DNA of 64,000 bases from Microbacterium sp. T32 (lineage in GTDB: Bacteria > Actinomycetota > Actinomycetes > Actinomycetales > Microbacteriaceae): NCBI RefSeq assembly GCF_001619615.1, contig NZ_LQQP01000016.1:186001-250000 (forward strand). Reading direction: 5' to 3'. Made by a program: the position numbers and the translations under genes. The notes below the pieces were generated by a model, which was not told the origin of the DNA, did not search any database, and saw nothing but the letters and a program-made list of their open reading frames with translations. Of this stretch, positions 44,553-56,070 are shown in pieces; positions within the stretch are counted from its first letter, which is position 1; each line of letters opens with the position of its first letter.

Positions 44553-44592
44553 GGATGCCGTGCCCCCGCGAGGCGGCGGGGGCACGGCATCC
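44553..44592 (-). terminator. Strong hairpin terminator after secA
   Basis: A perfect 17-bp stem (GGATGCCGTGCCCCCGC at 44553-44569 against 44576-44592) with a 6-base loop starts 11 bases after the secA stop. The base of the stem is the GGATGCC/GGCATCC heptamer pair. No T-tract. Confidence 0.75.
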
Positions 44593-44602
44593 AGGAGACG
44601 GG

Positions 44603-47404
<2,802 letters not shown>

Positions 47405-47472
47405 GAAGCATCTCCATCTATCGGGTGCGGCGCCCTCGTGGACGCCGGCCTGCGCACAGGCATACACGGTCA

Positions 47473-47488
47473 TGTTATCCGTGTTATC
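47473..47488 (-). promoter_or_regulatory. Direct repeat GATAACA x2 upstream of secA
   Basis: TGTTATC occurs at 47473-47479 and 47482-47488 (GATAACA on the minus strand, 9-base period). It may hold the secA promoter (TAACAT-like -10) or an operator; AT-rich compared with the surroundings. Confidence 0.3.
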
Positions 47489-47573
47489 GGTTCGTGACCT
47501 GCGAGCCTGCTGGCTTTCGTTCTCGCTCCTCGCGCCCGTAGCGAACACCCGGCCCGCTCCGAAGTGCCCGGCC

Positions 47574-47579
47574 TAGGAT
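47574..47579 (+). promoter_or_regulatory. -10 box TAGGAT, probable leaderless promoter of the coiled-coil gene
   Basis: TAGGAT ends six bases before the ATG at 47586. Confidence 0.55.
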
Positions 47580-47585
47580 CGAGCC

Positions 47586-48896
47586 ATGGCCGGTTTCTGG
47601 GGTAAGAGGAAGCGCGAAGAGCAGGATGCCGCGGATGCCGATCTCGCGCGTCGCGCGGAGCTCGCCATCGTCGCCGCGGACGAACGCGTCCGCCTGACCT
47701 CCGACGAACTCGACTTCGCGCGCGCCGAGCTGGGCGACAAGGCCACGGAGGACCTCGCCGCAGCCCTGGACTCGGTGAAGGTGCACCTGGCCGAGGCGTT
47801 CCAGCTCCACCAGCTGAACCACGACGAGATCCCCGACACCAAGGACGAGCTGCGCACGCGCAACGCGCGCATCATCCAGCTCTCCCAGTGGGCGGAGGAT
47901 CTCCTCGAGGAGCGCACGCTCGTGCTGCAGCCGAAGATCGACGCGGTGCGTCGCGCTCCCGAGACGCTCGCTCGGGTGCGCGCCGACCGCGATCGTCTCG
48001 CCGAACGGGTGCCGCACGCGCGCGAGATCGTCGACCGACTCGCGCAGCGTTACAGCCCCTCCGCGCTCCAGCAGGTCGCCGGAAACCCCGACGAGGTCCA
48101 GCAGCTGCTCGACTTCGCCGTCCACACCGCCGGAGTGTCCGAGCGCCGCCGCGAAGCCGGTCAGCGCGAGCAGGCGTCCGTGGCGCTCGAAGCGGCGACC
48201 GAGGCGGTCCGTCGGGCGGAATCGCTCCTGGATGCCGTGGACACCTTCGAGATCGAGGCCCTCCGTGCCGAATCCACTCTGGCGGCGGTGATCGACGATT
48301 CACGCGGCGACCTGGTCGAAGCGCGGCGCGGCCCGCAGACGCCGGCGGTGCTCCAGGCGATGGCGAGCCTCGAACGCGAACTCCACGCGCTCCCCGCCTC
48401 GGGCGCCCGCACGGACCCGTTCAGCGCCCTCTCGTCCCTCCGTCAGGCCAACGCCGACCTCGACCTCGCCCGGGAGCGCGCGGCCCGGCCGGTGCCCTCG
48501 CAGGAGCAGGTCGAGCACGCGATCGACGACGCGGACCGTCAGCTCGCGGTGGCCCGCGGCCTCATCACCGGCCACCGCGGCTGGATCGGCGCCGACGCGC
48601 GCACGCGCTTCGTCGAGGCCGAGCGCCTGCGCGCGGGACTCCCCCTCGGTCCGATCCCGGAGGAGCAGCGCGAGGTCGTGCTGGCCACCGCGCGGCGCGC
48701 CGGGGGCCTGGCATCCGAGTCCCTGCAGCTGGCGCAGCGCGACATCGAGCAGTCCCGCCCCGACGACTGGGGCGGCAACGGCTATGGCCAGGGCGGCTAT
48801 GGGCGCGGCGGCGGCATGGGTGGCGGGAACATGGTCGGGGGCATGCTCGGCGGCCTCGTGATCGGCTCGCTGCTCGGCGACATCTTCGACGGCTGA
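47586..48896 (+). CDS. Coiled-coil protein with Gly-rich C-terminal tail (related to the C-terminal part of TPM-domain proteins)
   Basis: 436 residues, no signal peptide. Nearly the whole length from residue 10 to 395 is charged helix rich in Glu, Arg and Ala (coiled coil), followed by RPDDWGGNG, a Tyr/Gly repeat (YGQGGYGRGGGMGGG) and a hydrophobic Gly tail MVGGMLGGLVIGSLLGDIF. This tail resembles the end of actinobacterial TPM-domain (YgcG-like) membrane proteins, but the N-terminal TPM domain and its signal peptide are missing here. I do not know the function. It lies alone between divergent secA and convergent hpf. Confidence 0.8.
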   Translation: MAGFWGKRKREEQDAADADLARRAELAIVAADERVRLTSDELDFARAELGDKATEDLAAALDSVKVHLAEAFQLHQLNHDEIPDTKDELRTRNARIIQLSQWAEDLLEERTLVLQPKIDAVRRAPETLARVRADRDRLAERVPHAREIVDRLAQRYSPSALQQVAGNPDEVQQLLDFAVHTAGVSERRREAGQREQASVALEAATEAVRRAESLLDAVDTFEIEALRAESTLAAVIDDSRGDLVEARRGPQTPAVLQAMASLERELHALPASGARTDPFSALSSLRQANADLDLARERAARPVPSQEQVEHAIDDADRQLAVARGLITGHRGWIGADARTRFVEAERLRAGLPLGPIPEEQREVVLATARRAGGLASESLQLAQRDIEQSRPDDWGGNGYGQGGYGRGGGMGGGNMVGGMLGGLVIGSLLGDIFDG

Positions 48897-48918
48897 GCGC
48901 GTCACCGACAGCACACGA

Positions 48919-48942
48919 GGCCCCGTCCGGATGGACGGGGCC
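48919..48942. terminator. Bidirectional hairpin between the coiled-coil gene and hpf
   Basis: GGCCCCGTCC (48919-48928) pairs perfectly with GGACGGGGCC (48933-48942) around GGAT; flanking bases extend it (CACGA/CGTG). TTCTCGTTC follows on the plus strand. Confidence 0.75.
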
Positions 48943-48961
48943 CCGTGTTCTCGTTCATGGC

Positions 48962-49624
48962 TCAGGACGCGACCGCGACCTCCGGCGGGGCCTGCGTGCC
49001 CAGCGCGATGACACCGTAGTCCCAGCCCTTACGGCGATAGACGACGCTCGGGTGGTCGGAGCGCGCGTCGATGAACAGGAAGAAGTCGTGGCCGACCAGC
49101 TCCATGCGGTCGACGGCGTCCTCGACCGTCATCCACTCGGCGTCGAACTCCTTCTGTCGGATGACGACGGGGCAGTACTCCTCTTCTTCGGCGGCCTCCG
49201 CCTGCACGGGAATGGATCCCGTCGCGACGGCGCGCAGCACGTCGACGGACGCGGGCTCGAGGTCGATGCCGGCCAGTTCACCGGTGCCCTTCTCGAACTT
49301 GGCACCACGCGGGTGGTTTCGGGCGTCCACACGCTTCTGCTTCGCGCGGCGTATCTGCTCCGAGATCTTGTCGACGGCCAGGTCCAGAGCGGCGAACTTA
49401 TCGGTATCCGTCGCTTCCGCCCGGACCACGGGACCCTTCCCGTGGAGGGTGAGCTCGACGGTGTCGTCCTCCATCCGGCCGTTGCGATAGGAGCGATGCG
49501 TCACCTTGACCTCGAGCGCGTTCGCGCGGGGCGCGAGGTGCTCGATCCGGCTGACCTTCTCTTCGACCACCGAGCGGAATCGGTCGGTGATACCGACCCC
49601 CACGCCGACGATGCTGGTGTCCAT
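48962..49624 (-). CDS. hpf: Ribosome hibernation-promoting factor, long form
   Basis: 220 residues with a strong AAGGAGG eight bases before the ATG. The N-terminal domain (about 1-100; GVGVGITDRFRSVVEEKVSRIEHL, HGKGPVVRAEATDTDKFAALDLAVDKI) binds the 30S decoding region; after a linker the C-terminal domain (about 160-215; MTVEDAVDRMELVGHDFFLFID) dimerises to form 100S ribosomes. Long HPF is the standard form in actinobacteria. Its leader has a 9-bp hairpin just upstream of the Shine-Dalgarno. The adjacent comF is upstream on the same strand. Confidence 0.95.
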   Translation of the reverse strand: MDTSIVGVGVGITDRFRSVVEEKVSRIEHLAPRANALEVKVTHRSYRNGRMEDDTVELTLHGKGPVVRAEATDTDKFAALDLAVDKISEQIRRAKQKRVDARNHPRGAKFEKGTGELAGIDLEPASVDVLRAVATGSIPVQAEAAEEEEYCPVVIRQKEFDAEWMTVEDAVDRMELVGHDFFLFIDARSDHPSVVYRRKGWDYGVIALGTQAPPEVAVAS

Positions 49625-49644
49625 CCGTGACCTCCTTGTTCCGG

Positions 49645-49669
49645 GTTCCGCCCGGTCTAAGGGCGGAAC
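49645..49669 (-). promoter_or_regulatory. 9-bp hairpin between comF and hpf
   Basis: GTTCCGCCC and GGGCGGAAC pair perfectly around a 7-base loop, ending 11 bases before the hpf Shine-Dalgarno. It could terminate the upstream mtr-lpqB-comF transcript or form part of the hpf leader. Confidence 0.5.
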
Positions 49670-49718
49670 AGCCGTCGCCTTCAGTCATCCCCACGGTAGT
49701 CGCGTCGACACCTCCCTG

Positions 49719-50402
49719 TCACGTCTCAATCACCTCCGATTCACGTGTGGATCCGCTGCGTCGCGGCGTGCGCGCGAGAGCGACGGCGGTCACCTCGCTC
49801 GCTCCCGCGGCACGGAGCGCCGAGACGGCGGCGCCGAGCGTCGCGCCGGTGGTGAGCACGTCGTCCACGACCACGATGGGACCCGGGGGCAGCGCGCGCA
49901 CCGCGAAGGCACCGGCCACGTTCGCCTGACGGGCGGCCCGCCCGAGACCACGCTGATCCGCCGCCGTGCGGGTGAGTCGGAGCAGCGGGACGTCGTGCGC
50001 GCCCGCGCGTCGGACGAGCAGATCCACGGGCCGGTAGCCCCGCCGACGGTCCCCCGCGCGGGAGGGCGGCACCGTCGTCACCGTCGCGCCGGACGGTGCC
50101 GCGCGCACGGCCTCGGCTAGCGCGGGCGCGAGGGCACGGCCCAGCCCCGTGCGTCCGTCGGCCTTCAGCGCGCGGATCATCCGGGCCACGACACCGTCGA
50201 ACTCGAGGGCGGTGACGACCTCCGTGCCGGGGAGGAGAACGTCACGCCGTACCCTCGGCGCCAGGCCGGCGCGGCATCGCTCGCACACGTCGACATCCAG
50301 CTCGCCGCAGCCCGCGCACGCGACGGGGAGCCAGAACGCCGACGCCTCGATCGCCGCGGCGCGGACGCCGGTCGCGAGAGCGGGAAGGAGAGAGGAGGGC
50401 AT
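49719..50402 (-). CDS. comF: ComF-family phosphoribosyltransferase-like protein
   Basis: 227 residues from the ATG at 50402. An N-terminal zinc finger is present (CAGCGELDVDVCERC, two CxxC pairs), followed by LKADGRTGLGRALAPAL, VPPSRAGDRRRGYRPVDLL and the PRPP-loop PIVVVDDVLTTGATLGAA near residue 180. ComF proteins are linked to natural DNA uptake, but in actinobacteria this gene is a fixed member of the lpqB-hpf neighbourhood and its role is unclear. A CATCCT sequence lies six bases before the ATG. The 92-base gap to lpqB shows no gene. Confidence 0.88.
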   Translation of the reverse strand: MPSSLLPALATGVRAAAIEASAFWLPVACAGCGELDVDVCERCRAGLAPRVRRDVLLPGTEVVTALEFDGVVARMIRALKADGRTGLGRALAPALAEAVRAAPSGATVTTVPPSRAGDRRRGYRPVDLLVRRAGAHDVPLLRLTRTAADQRGLGRAARQANVAGAFAVRALPPGPIVVVDDVLTTGATLGAAVSALRAAGASEVTAVALARTPRRSGSTRESEVIET

Positions 50403-50494
50403 GGCGACAGGATGCCGCGCGAGCGCCCGGCCGCGATGGGGGACGGATGCCATCCGTGGACGGATCCCCGAATCCGCCACCTGGGGAGGAGGGG

Positions 50495-52153
50495 TCAGGA
50501 CGTGGTGCCCTGCTGAACCGCGAGGACCCGGATGTCGCTCGCGACGAGCGTCCAGGAGCTGCCGCGACGGCTGAACAGGCGTCCTGTGGCATCCAGGATC
50601 CGAACGCTTGCGCTGCCACCCGCGATCGCCTTCGCGTCCTCGGGCACCGGACCGACCGTGCCGCGGCCGCCGACGTTCAGTTCGTCCAGATGCCCGGTCC
50701 CGTCCACCGTGGTCAGCACCCCGACGGTCGCGTCGTCCAGCCAGGCGAGGTCGAAGGCGCCCGGCTCCGAGAACGACAGCACGTGGGGCGCGCCGAGGCT
50801 CACTCCGGTACCTTCGCGAACGATCCCGGCGAGCCACACCTCGCGCACCCCCGCCACCGTGACGACGGCGGCGACACGCGTGCCGTCGCGCGAGATCTGG
50901 AATGCGACGACCTCGGAGGCATCCGGCCACGCATTCCCGATCTCGCGCGGCACGCCCTGGGGCGAGAAGGCCCGCAGCTGCGAGGGGGCGGAGCGCGGGA
51001 CGCTCCAGATCTCTCCGTTCGAATCGATCGAGGGCGCCAGGAGCCCGGGCCGGTCGTCGAGCAGGAACGTCCCGCCATCGGCGAGCGCGCTCGCGACGGT
51101 GCCCTGCTGCGTGAGGACGGCCGCGAGGCTGCGGTCGGCCTCGAGCTCGATGCTCGCGGGCGCGAGGGACTCCACGGCTCCCGAGAGTACGGGGATCGCC
51201 TCGACGGCGTCGCCGCCCAACACCCCGAACTTCCCGTCGGAGTTCAGGACGGCCGGTGACGGGTCGACGCGGGTGACCTTGACGGGGAGCTCGGTCGCGG
51301 CGATCGGGGTCCCGTCGACCGTCATCTGGACGTCGCTGATTCCCGCGGTAGCGAGGCTGCGCGCCAACTGCGTCTGCATCCGGTCGAGCGTCGTCCGGTC
51401 CAGCCCGAGGGCCGCCTGCGGCAGCTGGACCTGGGCGACTCCACTGGTGGACAGGGTCACCGAACGCCCCACGAGCGAGAGCCCGTCGGGGAACGCGTTC
51501 TTGACCGCGCCGTCGAGCCACGCGCTGGGCTTCCCGTCCACGAGCGCGGTCGTCACGCGGCTCGCGACCAGGGGCCGCGGGAACCAGCGGACGTCGGGGA
51601 CGATGTAGCTCCAGGAGGGGTCGAAATACGCCACGGATGCCGCCTGGTAGACGGTGGGGAACACCTCCTCGTACAGCACGACACCGTCCGGCGCGGACGT
51701 GATGCGCCACTGGTCGTTGACACGGGCGAGGGTGAACGGGAGGGCCTCGGTGGCCCCGCCGACCGACGGGGAGTAGGCGCCGTTGGCATCCACTCCGGCG
51801 ATCGTGGACAGCGCCACCGTGACCGAGGTGCCGTCGGCCCCCGCGGTGGCCCGGCGGTCCGCGAGGCGGTCGATCGTGACGCGCGCCCGCGGGTCCCAGG
51901 ACGTTCCGGGGGCCAGGAACATCTTCGCCGTCGCCCAGTCGTCGGCCGGACCCGACCCGGCGCGAAGGAACCCCTCGACGATTTCGGCCGGGGATGCACC
52001 GTCCTGCGGACCATCGGGGACGAAGGCGAACGCCTGCGAGTCGTCGGCCTGCGGGCCGCGACCGGGATTGACGTAGCCCGTCGTGGGCAGGCCGGTGCAC
52101 GCGGAGAGCACCAGCACGAGAAGCAGGCTCAGGCCCGCGAACGCGCGCTTCAC
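50495..52153 (-). CDS. lpqB: Lipoprotein LpqB, partner of the MtrAB two-component system
   Basis: 552 residues from a GTG overlapping the mtrB stop (GTGA). Signal peptide VKRAFAGLSLLLVLVLSAC with the lipidated Cys at residue 19. A GerMN domain follows (about residues 200-300, FPDGLSLVGRSVTLSTSGVAQVQLP), then a beta-propeller-like C-terminal domain (FQISRDGTRVAAVVTVAGV, FDLAWLDDATVGVLTTV). In mycobacteria and corynebacteria LpqB binds the MtrB sensor domain and tunes signalling. Always in the order mtrA-mtrB-lpqB, as here. Confidence 0.95.
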   Translation of the reverse strand: MKRAFAGLSLLLVLVLSACTGLPTTGYVNPGRGPQADDSQAFAFVPDGPQDGASPAEIVEGFLRAGSGPADDWATAKMFLAPGTSWDPRARVTIDRLADRRATAGADGTSVTVALSTIAGVDANGAYSPSVGGATEALPFTLARVNDQWRITSAPDGVVLYEEVFPTVYQAASVAYFDPSWSYIVPDVRWFPRPLVASRVTTALVDGKPSAWLDGAVKNAFPDGLSLVGRSVTLSTSGVAQVQLPQAALGLDRTTLDRMQTQLARSLATAGISDVQMTVDGTPIAATELPVKVTRVDPSPAVLNSDGKFGVLGGDAVEAIPVLSGAVESLAPASIELEADRSLAAVLTQQGTVASALADGGTFLLDDRPGLLAPSIDSNGEIWSVPRSAPSQLRAFSPQGVPREIGNAWPDASEVVAFQISRDGTRVAAVVTVAGVREVWLAGIVREGTGVSLGAPHVLSFSEPGAFDLAWLDDATVGVLTTVDGTGHLDELNVGGRGTVGPVPEDAKAIAGGSASVRILDATGRLFSRRGSSWTLVASDIRVLAVQQGTTS

Positions 52154-53835
52154 GAGGACGCCCTCCCCTGCCGACCGAGCGAGATGGGCTGTGTCAGACC
52201 GAGCGCCTCGAGGGCCCCACCCTGTTCGTCGTCGGGCACGAGCGGCAGCGGCGACCCGCCGAGCGGGCGTCCGTCGCGCGGCAGGGTGAGCAGGAAGTTG
52301 GAGCCGTGGCCGAGTTCGGACCATACCGACAGCGAGCCGCCGTGCAGGCGCGCATCGCCGAGCGCGATCGAGAGCCCGAGCCCGGTCCCGCCGATCGTCC
52401 GCACACGCGACGGATCCGCGCGCCAGAACCGGTCGAACACGCGCTCCACGTCCTCCGGCCGCATGCCCAGACCGAAGTCGCGGACGCTGAGGGCAACGGC
52501 ATCGCGGTCGCTGTCGACGGTCACCACGATCGGGCGTCCCTCTCCGTGCTCGATGGCGTTGCCGAGCAGGTTGCGGACGATCCGCCGCACGCGTCGCCCG
52601 TCCATGTCGATGGGGGTGTACCCGCCCGGGGCGACCAGACGGACGTCGCTGCCGTGCTGGTGCGCGAGCTGCTCCATCGAGGCGATGACGTCCTCGGCGA
52701 GGTGGGCCATGCTCGTCGGCTCCCACTCGAGCTGCACCGATCCGGCGTCGTACCGGCTGATCTCCAGCAGGTCGGTCAGGAGGAGCTCGAACCGCTGCAC
52801 CTGGGCGTGGAGCAGCTCCGCGGCGCGCGCGGTGGTCGGATCGAACTCCGACCGCTGGTCGTTGATCATGTCGGCGGCGAGGCGGATCGTCGTCAACGGC
52901 GTGCGGAGCTCGTGCGAGACGTCGGAGACGAATCTCTGCTGCACGAGGGAGAGGTCGGCGAGTTCCTTGATCTGCGCCTCGATACTGTCGGCCATCGCGT
53001 TGAACGACCGGTTGAGCGTGGCCAGTTCGTCCTCGCCGCGCACGGGAAGCCGGACTCCCAGATCGCCCGCCGCGAGCTTCGCGCTGGTCTCCGCGGCATC
53101 CGCGATCGGGGTGGTCACCGAGCGCAGCACGACCCAGGCGATCGCACCGATGAGCACCACGAGCACGAGGCCGACCACCCACAGCAGCACCTGCACGAAC
53201 GCGAGGGTCTGAGCGGCGCTGGTGAGGTCGTACCCCATGTAGAGCTCGTAGTAGTCGACACCGTCCTGCGCCGGGAACCGGAGCTGATGACCGACCAGGA
53301 TGCCGGGCACCTCGCGGCCCGTGTCGGACGGCAGCGCCACGGACTGCCACCACTGCAGATCCGGGTTGGACTGCACCTGCGTCCGCAGCGCGTCCGTGAC
53401 GATCCGCGAGTCGAACGACGGCGAGATGAAGGGCTGCGGCGCGAGCGGCGACGGCGGGCCGATGCGGTAGAGCGCGATGAGGTCGCTCGAGGACTGCTGC
53501 GACAAGCGCGTGGCGATCCCGTTCATCAGGGTCTGCGCCGCGGCCGGGTCGGTGGAGTCCACCGCCGCGTCGAGCGTCGCCTGCGCGGCGGCGGTGGCGC
53601 GCTGCGCCTCCAGGAGCACCTGATCCTTGCGCGCGGTGAACAGCTCGTTCTGGATGACGAGCGCCATCGCCACGCACGTGACGAGGATGGTCGCGGCGGT
53701 GAGCGAGACGGCGATCACGATGGTGCGGAACCGCAGCGAACGCCGCCACAGGGTCGCCACCCGGTCGCGCACGCGGCGCCAGTCGGTCCGCCGCCCGACC
53801 CGGGAGACGGGGAGCGTGCGCACCGCGCCGGTCAT
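52150..53835 (-). CDS. mtrB: Sensor histidine kinase MtrB
   Basis: 561 residues. Two membrane segments (about 38-62 and 207-235) enclose an extracytoplasmic sensor domain; a HAMP domain follows (VTTPIADAAETSAKLAAGDLGVRLPVRG). The H-box with the phosphorylated His is FVSDVSHELRTPLTTIRLAAD near residue 315, and N, G1 and G2 boxes are intact (NLLGNAIEHGEGRP, VRDFGLGM, GTGLGLSI). It phosphorylates MtrA to control cell-wall metabolism and division. ATG start at 53835, seven bases from the mtrA stop. Upstream neighbour mtrA, downstream lpqB. Confidence 0.95.
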   Translation of the reverse strand: MTGAVRTLPVSRVGRRTDWRRVRDRVATLWRRSLRFRTIVIAVSLTAATILVTCVAMALVIQNELFTARKDQVLLEAQRATAAAQATLDAAVDSTDPAAAQTLMNGIATRLSQQSSSDLIALYRIGPPSPLAPQPFISPSFDSRIVTDALRTQVQSNPDLQWWQSVALPSDTGREVPGILVGHQLRFPAQDGVDYYELYMGYDLTSAAQTLAFVQVLLWVVGLVLVVLIGAIAWVVLRSVTTPIADAAETSAKLAAGDLGVRLPVRGEDELATLNRSFNAMADSIEAQIKELADLSLVQQRFVSDVSHELRTPLTTIRLAADMINDQRSEFDPTTARAAELLHAQVQRFELLLTDLLEISRYDAGSVQLEWEPTSMAHLAEDVIASMEQLAHQHGSDVRLVAPGGYTPIDMDGRRVRRIVRNLLGNAIEHGEGRPIVVTVDSDRDAVALSVRDFGLGMRPEDVERVFDRFWRADPSRVRTIGGTGLGLSIALGDARLHGGSLSVWSELGHGSNFLLTLPRDGRPLGGSPLPLVPDDEQGGALEALGLTQPISLGRQGRASS

Positions 53836-53842
53836 GAGGACC

Positions 53843-54523
53843 TCAAGCCACCACGCCGGCGCGATAGCCGACCCCGCGCACGGTGGTCACGATGCGGGGG
53901 TTGTCCGGATCGGCTTCGATCTTCGCCCGGAGGCGCTGCACGTGGACGTTCACCAGACGCGTGTCGGCCTTGTAGTGGTAGCCCCACACCTGCTCGAGGA
54001 GCATCTCGCGGGAGAACACCTGCTGCGGCTTCTCCGCCAAGGCGACGAGGAGTTCGAACTCGAGCGGGGTGAGGGCGATCGGGCTGTCGCCCCGTCGGAC
54101 CTCGTGCGCGGCGACATCGACGACGAGGTCGCCGATGCGCAGCGTCTCATCGACGGGGGCCTGCGTGGGACGCAGCCGCGTCCGGATGCGGGCGACGAGC
54201 TCCTTCGGGTTGAACGGCTTGACGATGTAGTCGTCGGCGCCCGACTCCAGGCCCTTCACGACGTCCGCGGTGTCGGTGCGGGCGGTGAGCATGATGATCG
54301 GGATGCCGGATTCCGCGCGCACGCGCGTGCAGATCTCGATCCCATCGACGCCCGGCAGCATGAGGTCGAGCAGGATCAGGTCGGGACGCTCGCTGCGCCA
54401 CGCGTCGACCGCCTGCGCACCGTCCGCGCAGAACACCGTCTCGAATCCCTCGGTGCGCAGCACGATGCCGATCATCTCGGCCAGCGCGGTGTCGTCGTCG
54501 ACAACCAGAATCCGTGAAGTCAT
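53843..54523 (-). CDS. mtrA: Response regulator MtrA (OmpR/PhoB family)
   Basis: 226 residues from the ATG at 54523. The receiver domain has ILVVDDDTALAEMI, the phosphorylated Asp in LILLDLMLPGVDG near residue 53, and MLTARTDTADVVKG; the C-terminal winged helix ends with LRAKIEADPDNPRIVTTVRGVGYRAG. It is an essential regulator of cell-wall hydrolases and division in actinobacteria. First gene of mtrA-mtrB-lpqB. The 161-base gap to the divergent operon holds a TACGCT -10 candidate and a GTCACA half-site resembling MtrA-bound sequences. Confidence 0.96.
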   Translation of the reverse strand: MTSRILVVDDDTALAEMIGIVLRTEGFETVFCADGAQAVDAWRSERPDLILLDLMLPGVDGIEICTRVRAESGIPIIMLTARTDTADVVKGLESGADDYIVKPFNPKELVARIRTRLRPTQAPVDETLRIGDLVVDVAAHEVRRGDSPIALTPLEFELLVALAEKPQQVFSREMLLEQVWGYHYKADTRLVNVHVQRLRAKIEADPDNPRIVTTVRGVGYRAGVVA

Positions 54524-54684
54524 CGGGTGTACGTCTTCCGTCTCGGCCCCATTCGGAAACGGGCAATGCGCCACGGGTGGGGCGCATCACCCCCGAGCGT
54601 AGTCGACGCGTGCGGGATGAGGCCGAGCGTGTCGGGGGTGTGTGACACGATGAACGCGAAGCCGATGCCGAGGAGGCCGCCATC

Positions 54685-56070
54685 GTGACCGCGTACCCCG
54701 CCTGGACTCCGGCTTCCCGCGCCGGAATCGTGCCTCTCCACCCCTACGGCTTCGGGACGATCCTCGGACGCTCGTTCGTGGCCCTGCGCCACAACCCCCG
54801 TGTGCTGCTGGGCTTCGCCCTGGTGGTCCAGACCGTCGGGTACGTCGCCGTCACCGTGGCCATCGCGGCCGTGGGGGTCGCGAGCTTCTCGCGGCTGGCC
54901 ACGCTCGTCCAGGGCAGCGAGGAGTTCGACGCCGTCATGGTCGGGTCGATCGCCCTGACCGGCCTCACCGCCCTCGTGCTCGGGGCGCTCGCCGGCGCCC
55001 TCGGCATCCTGGTCCAGGCCGTCGTCGTCAGCGAGGTCGCCTCGGCGGTCGTCGCTGAGAAGCCGACGTTGCGCGATGCGTGGCTCCGAGTCCGGCCGGT
55101 GTTCCTCGGTCTGATCGGCTACGCCCTCCTCGTGCTGCTGGCCTGGGTGGTGGTGGTCGCGGTGCTCGGGGGGATCGCGGTGCTCCTCGGCCTGGCGGTG
55201 CTGCCCCTGGGCATCGTGCTGGGCATCCTGTTCGCCCTCGGACTCATCCCCCTCAGCGCGTGGATCTCGACCAAGCTGTTCCTCGTCCCGTCGGTGATGA
55301 TCCTCGAGGGCGTCGGAGTCCGCCGCGGGATCGTCCGTTCGTGGGTGCTGACGCGGCGCCGGTTCTGGTCGACGTTCGGCGTGCTCGCCATCATCTCGCT
55401 CGCGTTCGGGTTCGTCGCGCAGGTGATCTCGCTGCCCCTGAGCCTGCTGTCCAGCGGACTCACCGTGATCGTCGCTCCCACCGGCGCGGACGAGGTGAGC
55501 ACGCTCATTTCCTACGTCGTCCTTCAACTCGTCGGACAGATCGGCATCCTGCTCGTGCAGTGCATCGCCGTGGTCGTGCAGTCGACATCCGCCGTCCTGG
55601 TGTACGTCGATGCCCGCATGCGTGTCGAAGGGCTCGACCACGACCTGGCGGCGTACGTCGAGGCGCGGGATGCCGGGCGCACGGGGCTCGTCGACCCCTA
55701 CCGGGTCGGTGTCGGCCGGACGTGGGCACCGGCGCCCCCGTGGGGCGCTCCGCCCGTCGCGTGGCCCGCGCCGGGCGGCGGACCGGCCCCGACCGCGCCC
55801 GGGTGGCCCGCACCCTCCCCCGGGGAGCCCTACGCCGGGCAGCCCTCCGCTGCGCCACAGCCGATGCCGCAGCCCGCGTCGCCGCAGCCCGCCGCGCCGC
55901 AGCCGCCGCCGCCGGTGGGGCCGGCACCGGCGGTACCGCCGTCCGACCCGACGTCCTGGGCCGCTCCGGCTCCGCAGCCGCCGGCGCCGCCGGCGGGGCC
56001 GGCACCGGCGGTACCGCCGTCCGACCCGACGTCCTGGGCCGCTCCGGGTGGCCCGCCCCGCGAGCCGTGA
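54685..56070 (+). CDS. Multi-pass membrane protein with Pro-rich tail, first gene of the MoxR operon
   Basis: 461 residues from a GTG with AGGAGG nine bases upstream. Residues 25-330 contain about six to seven hydrophobic segments; the pattern (GTILGRSFVALRHNPRVLLGF, RSWVLTRRRFWSTFGVLAIISL) is that of the glycerophosphoryl-diester-phosphodiesterase membrane-domain family found at the head of such operons. The last 120 residues are Pro/Ala-rich with two exact copies of GPAPAVPPSDPTSWAAP. No catalytic phosphodiesterase domain is present. Function unknown; probably a scaffold or transporter-like partner of the downstream products. Divergent from mtrA. Confidence 0.8.
   Translation: MTAYPAWTPASRAGIVPLHPYGFGTILGRSFVALRHNPRVLLGFALVVQTVGYVAVTVAIAAVGVASFSRLATLVQGSEEFDAVMVGSIALTGLTALVLGALAGALGILVQAVVVSEVASAVVAEKPTLRDAWLRVRPVFLGLIGYALLVLLAWVVVVAVLGGIAVLLGLAVLPLGIVLGILFALGLIPLSAWISTKLFLVPSVMILEGVGVRRGIVRSWVLTRRRFWSTFGVLAIISLAFGFVAQVISLPLSLLSSGLTVIVAPTGADEVSTLISYVVLQLVGQIGILLVQCIAVVVQSTSAVLVYVDARMRVEGLDHDLAAYVEARDAGRTGLVDPYRVGVGRTWAPAPPWGAPPVAWPAPGGGPAPTAPGWPAPSPGEPYAGQPSAAPQPMPQPASPQPAAPQPPPPVGPAPAVPPSDPTSWAAPAPQPPAPPAGPAPAVPPSDPTSWAAPGGPPREP
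55917..56047 (+). repeat. 53-bp direct repeat, 78-bp period, in the Pro-rich tail
   Basis: Bases 55917-55969 and 55995-56047 are identical. The period is a multiple of three, so the protein carries the repeat in frame. Such a tract is prone to expansion or loss by slippage. Confidence 0.85.
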
